A stretch of 5,946 bases of DNA, taken from contig JAUTXA010000051.1 of the NCBI GenBank assembly GCA_030838265.1, forward strand, positions 1-5,946, written 5' to 3'. Every line of letters starts with the position of its first letter. Position 1 is the stretch's first letter. The notes under the pieces are model-generated. The model was not told the origin of the DNA and made no database searches. It saw nothing but the letters and a program-made list of their open reading frames with translations. This document shows positions 4,765 to 5,946 of this stretch, piece by piece. Source of the stretch: Actinomycetota bacterium (GTDB taxonomy: Bacteria > Actinomycetota > Acidimicrobiia > Acidimicrobiales > BP-101). Both the position numbers and the translations under genes were made by a program.

Positions 4765-5946
4765 CTACCCGGCGCGAGCCACGTCGACCGCGCTGGCCGG
4801 TGCGGCCCGGACGCGCAGCACGAAGGTCGAGCCTCGACCCTCCTCAGAGCTCAGCTCGACGTCGCCACCATGAGAGCGGGCGATCTGGCGGGCCACTGAC
4901 AGCCCGAGGCCAGCGCCGCCGCGAGCTCTGCCCTTCACCCGGAAGAACCGCTCGAAGATGCGCTGCTGATCGCGTCCCGGCACGCCGATGCCCTCGTCGG
5001 CCACCACGAACTCGACCCACGGACCCTCGGTGCGGCAACGGACCGAGACGGTCGTCCCCCGGCCCGAGTAGGCGACGGCGTTGTCGACCAGCTTGGTGAG
5101 GGCCTGGGTCAGCTGGGAGCGATCGCCGACGACGCGCAGGCGGCGAGGGGCGGGCGCGATGTCGAGCTCGATCCCGCCCTCGTCGGCGGCCGGTTGGGTA
5201 CGCTCGACCGCCTCGGCCACCACCAGGTGAGCGGGGATGGCCTGGCGCACGGGCTCGCCCGCGGCGTCGAGCTGAGCGAGGGCCACGACGTCGTCGACCA
5301 ACGTCCGGAGGCGCCGGGCCTGATCGGCCAGCCGGGGGGCGAGCGACGGCGCCAAGCTGGGGTCGTCGCGGAGCAACTCGAGCAGCGGGACGAGGTCGCG
5401 CACCGGACCGGCCAGCAGATCGCCCGCGTTGGAGATCACGTCGCGGCTGGCGTCGCCCAGTCGCCGGGAGCGAGTGAGGTCGGTGACCACGGCGAAGGCC
5501 CCGAAGATCCGGGCGCCCTCGAGCGGCGCGGCGGCCACGTGCACCAAGCGCGGGGGTGGGCCCGCCACCTCGACCTCGTGCTCGCTGGTCTCGCCGTCGA
5601 CAGCCCGGTTGAGCAGGTCGAGGATCGATCGCTCGAGATGAGCATCGCTCGAGCCGGTGAGCGAGCGATGGACGATCTCGCCCCGCTCGTCGCAGATCAC
5701 CAGGCCCTCGGGCAGATGGCGAACCGCCGCAGCCAGGCGGTCGGCGGCAATTCCGGCGTCGCTGGCCCGCAGGAGGGTGTCATCGATCGACGACGCCAGC
5801 CGCTCGAGGGCGGCCTCGACACCGCCGCGGTGACGGCCGCTGCCCTGGGCCTTGGGCTCGAGGCGGGCCGCCACCTCGAGCAGGCGGCGGCTCAAACGGC
5901 GGCGGGCGATCCAGCGCCAGGCCACGAGCAGCAGAAGCAGGGCGGC
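4765..5946 (-). CDS. Sensor histidine kinase-like protein (PAS + HATPase), SenX3-like, degenerate H-box; 5' end outside the window
   Basis: 394 codons visible, running off the window end, so the start is missing. The first visible residues (AALLLLLVAW, then WIARRR) are the end of a membrane helix with a positive cytoplasmic edge. A GTG at 5925 lies inside that helix and is unlikely to be the start. Order in visible-frame numbering (residue 1 = 5946-5944): helix about 1-12, linker, PAS domain about 70-158 (RHLPEGLVICDERGEIVHRS; ends GAFAVVTDLTRSRR), DHp-like region about 165-227, HATPase_c about 245-380. ATP-site motifs: N-box KLVDNAVAYS (285-294; N289 kept, first Asn replaced by Lys285), G1 DEGIGVP (317-323), F-box RIFERFFR (330-337), G2 GGAGLGLS (343-350). 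Domain order and sequence resemble mycobacterial SenX3, but the H-box SHELKTP reads GDLLAGP (175-181): Asp176 replaces the phospho-acceptor His. Autophosphorylation at the usual site is therefore impossible. No response regulator follows downstream, unlike senX3-regX3; one could lie upstream, outside the window. Confidence 0.87.
   Translation of the reverse strand, partial: AALLLLLVAWRWIARRRLSRRLLEVAARLEPKAQGSGRHRGGVEAALERLASSIDDTLLRASDAGIAADRLAAAVRHLPEGLVICDERGEIVHRSLTGSSDAHLERSILDLLNRAVDGETSEHEVEVAGPPPRLVHVAAAPLEGARIFGAFAVVTDLTRSRRLGDASRDVISNAGDLLAGPVRDLVPLLELLRDDPSLAPSLAPRLADQARRLRTLVDDVVALAQLDAAGEPVRQAIPAHLVVAEAVERTQPAADEGGIELDIAPAPRRLRVVGDRSQLTQALTKLVDNAVAYSGRGTTVSVRCRTEGPWVEFVVADEGIGVPGRDQQRIFERFFRVKGRARGGAGLGLSVARQIARSHGGDVELSSEEGRGSTFVLRVRAAPASAVDVARAG

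Noticed and set aside
5923..5925. GTG at 5925 as the true start of the sensor kinase
   Set aside because: The frame stays open to the window edge and encodes hydrophobic residues (AALLLLL) that belong to the same membrane helix, so the start is most likely outside the window.

Overview
The window is GC-rich (very roughly 70% by eye) and gene-dense. It looks like chromosomal DNA of an actinomycete, probably from the Acidimicrobiia or a related uncultivated lineage. This is inferred from GC/GTG-rich codon use, GTG starts, two apparently leaderless promoters (TANNNT followed by 6 nt and then GTG), a DUF2342/Zincin_2 protein (a largely actinobacterial family) and a SenX3-like sensor kinase. No mobile element, tRNA, rRNA, CRISPR array or long repeat was seen.

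Layout. (1) 16-978, minus: an extended-SDR (NAD-dependent epimerase/dehydratase-like) protein with a C-terminal hydrophobic anchor and Arg tail. (2) 997-2217, plus: a DUF2342/Zincin_2 protein, divergent from (1), with only 18 bases between the start codons. (3) 2188-3399, minus: a 12-helix MFS transporter whose 3' end overlaps (2) by 30 bases in antisense. (4) 3396-4082, minus: a small alpha/beta hydrolase that shares a GTGA stop/start overlap with (3), so hydrolase then transporter form an operon. (5) 4142-4762, plus: an unrecognised acidic protein with an Arg-rich C-terminus, divergent from (4). (6) 4765 to beyond the window end, minus: a PAS plus HATPase sensor kinase, missing its 5' end, separated from (5) by two bases.

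The genes alternate in strand (minus, plus, minus-minus, plus, minus) with almost no spacer. Only the hydrolase/MFS pair looks co-transcribed. I see no evidence that the whole window is one pathway.

The most interesting pattern is that three proteins have intact folds but altered catalytic signatures. The sensor kinase has Asp where the H-box phospho-acceptor His should be. The Zincin_2 protein has SEVAH instead of HEXXH. The SDR has Gln/Arg where Tyr/Lys of YxxxK should be. All three frames are otherwise open and well conserved, so they look like non-catalytic or repurposed family members rather than pseudogenes. I found no clear-cut novel multi-gene system.
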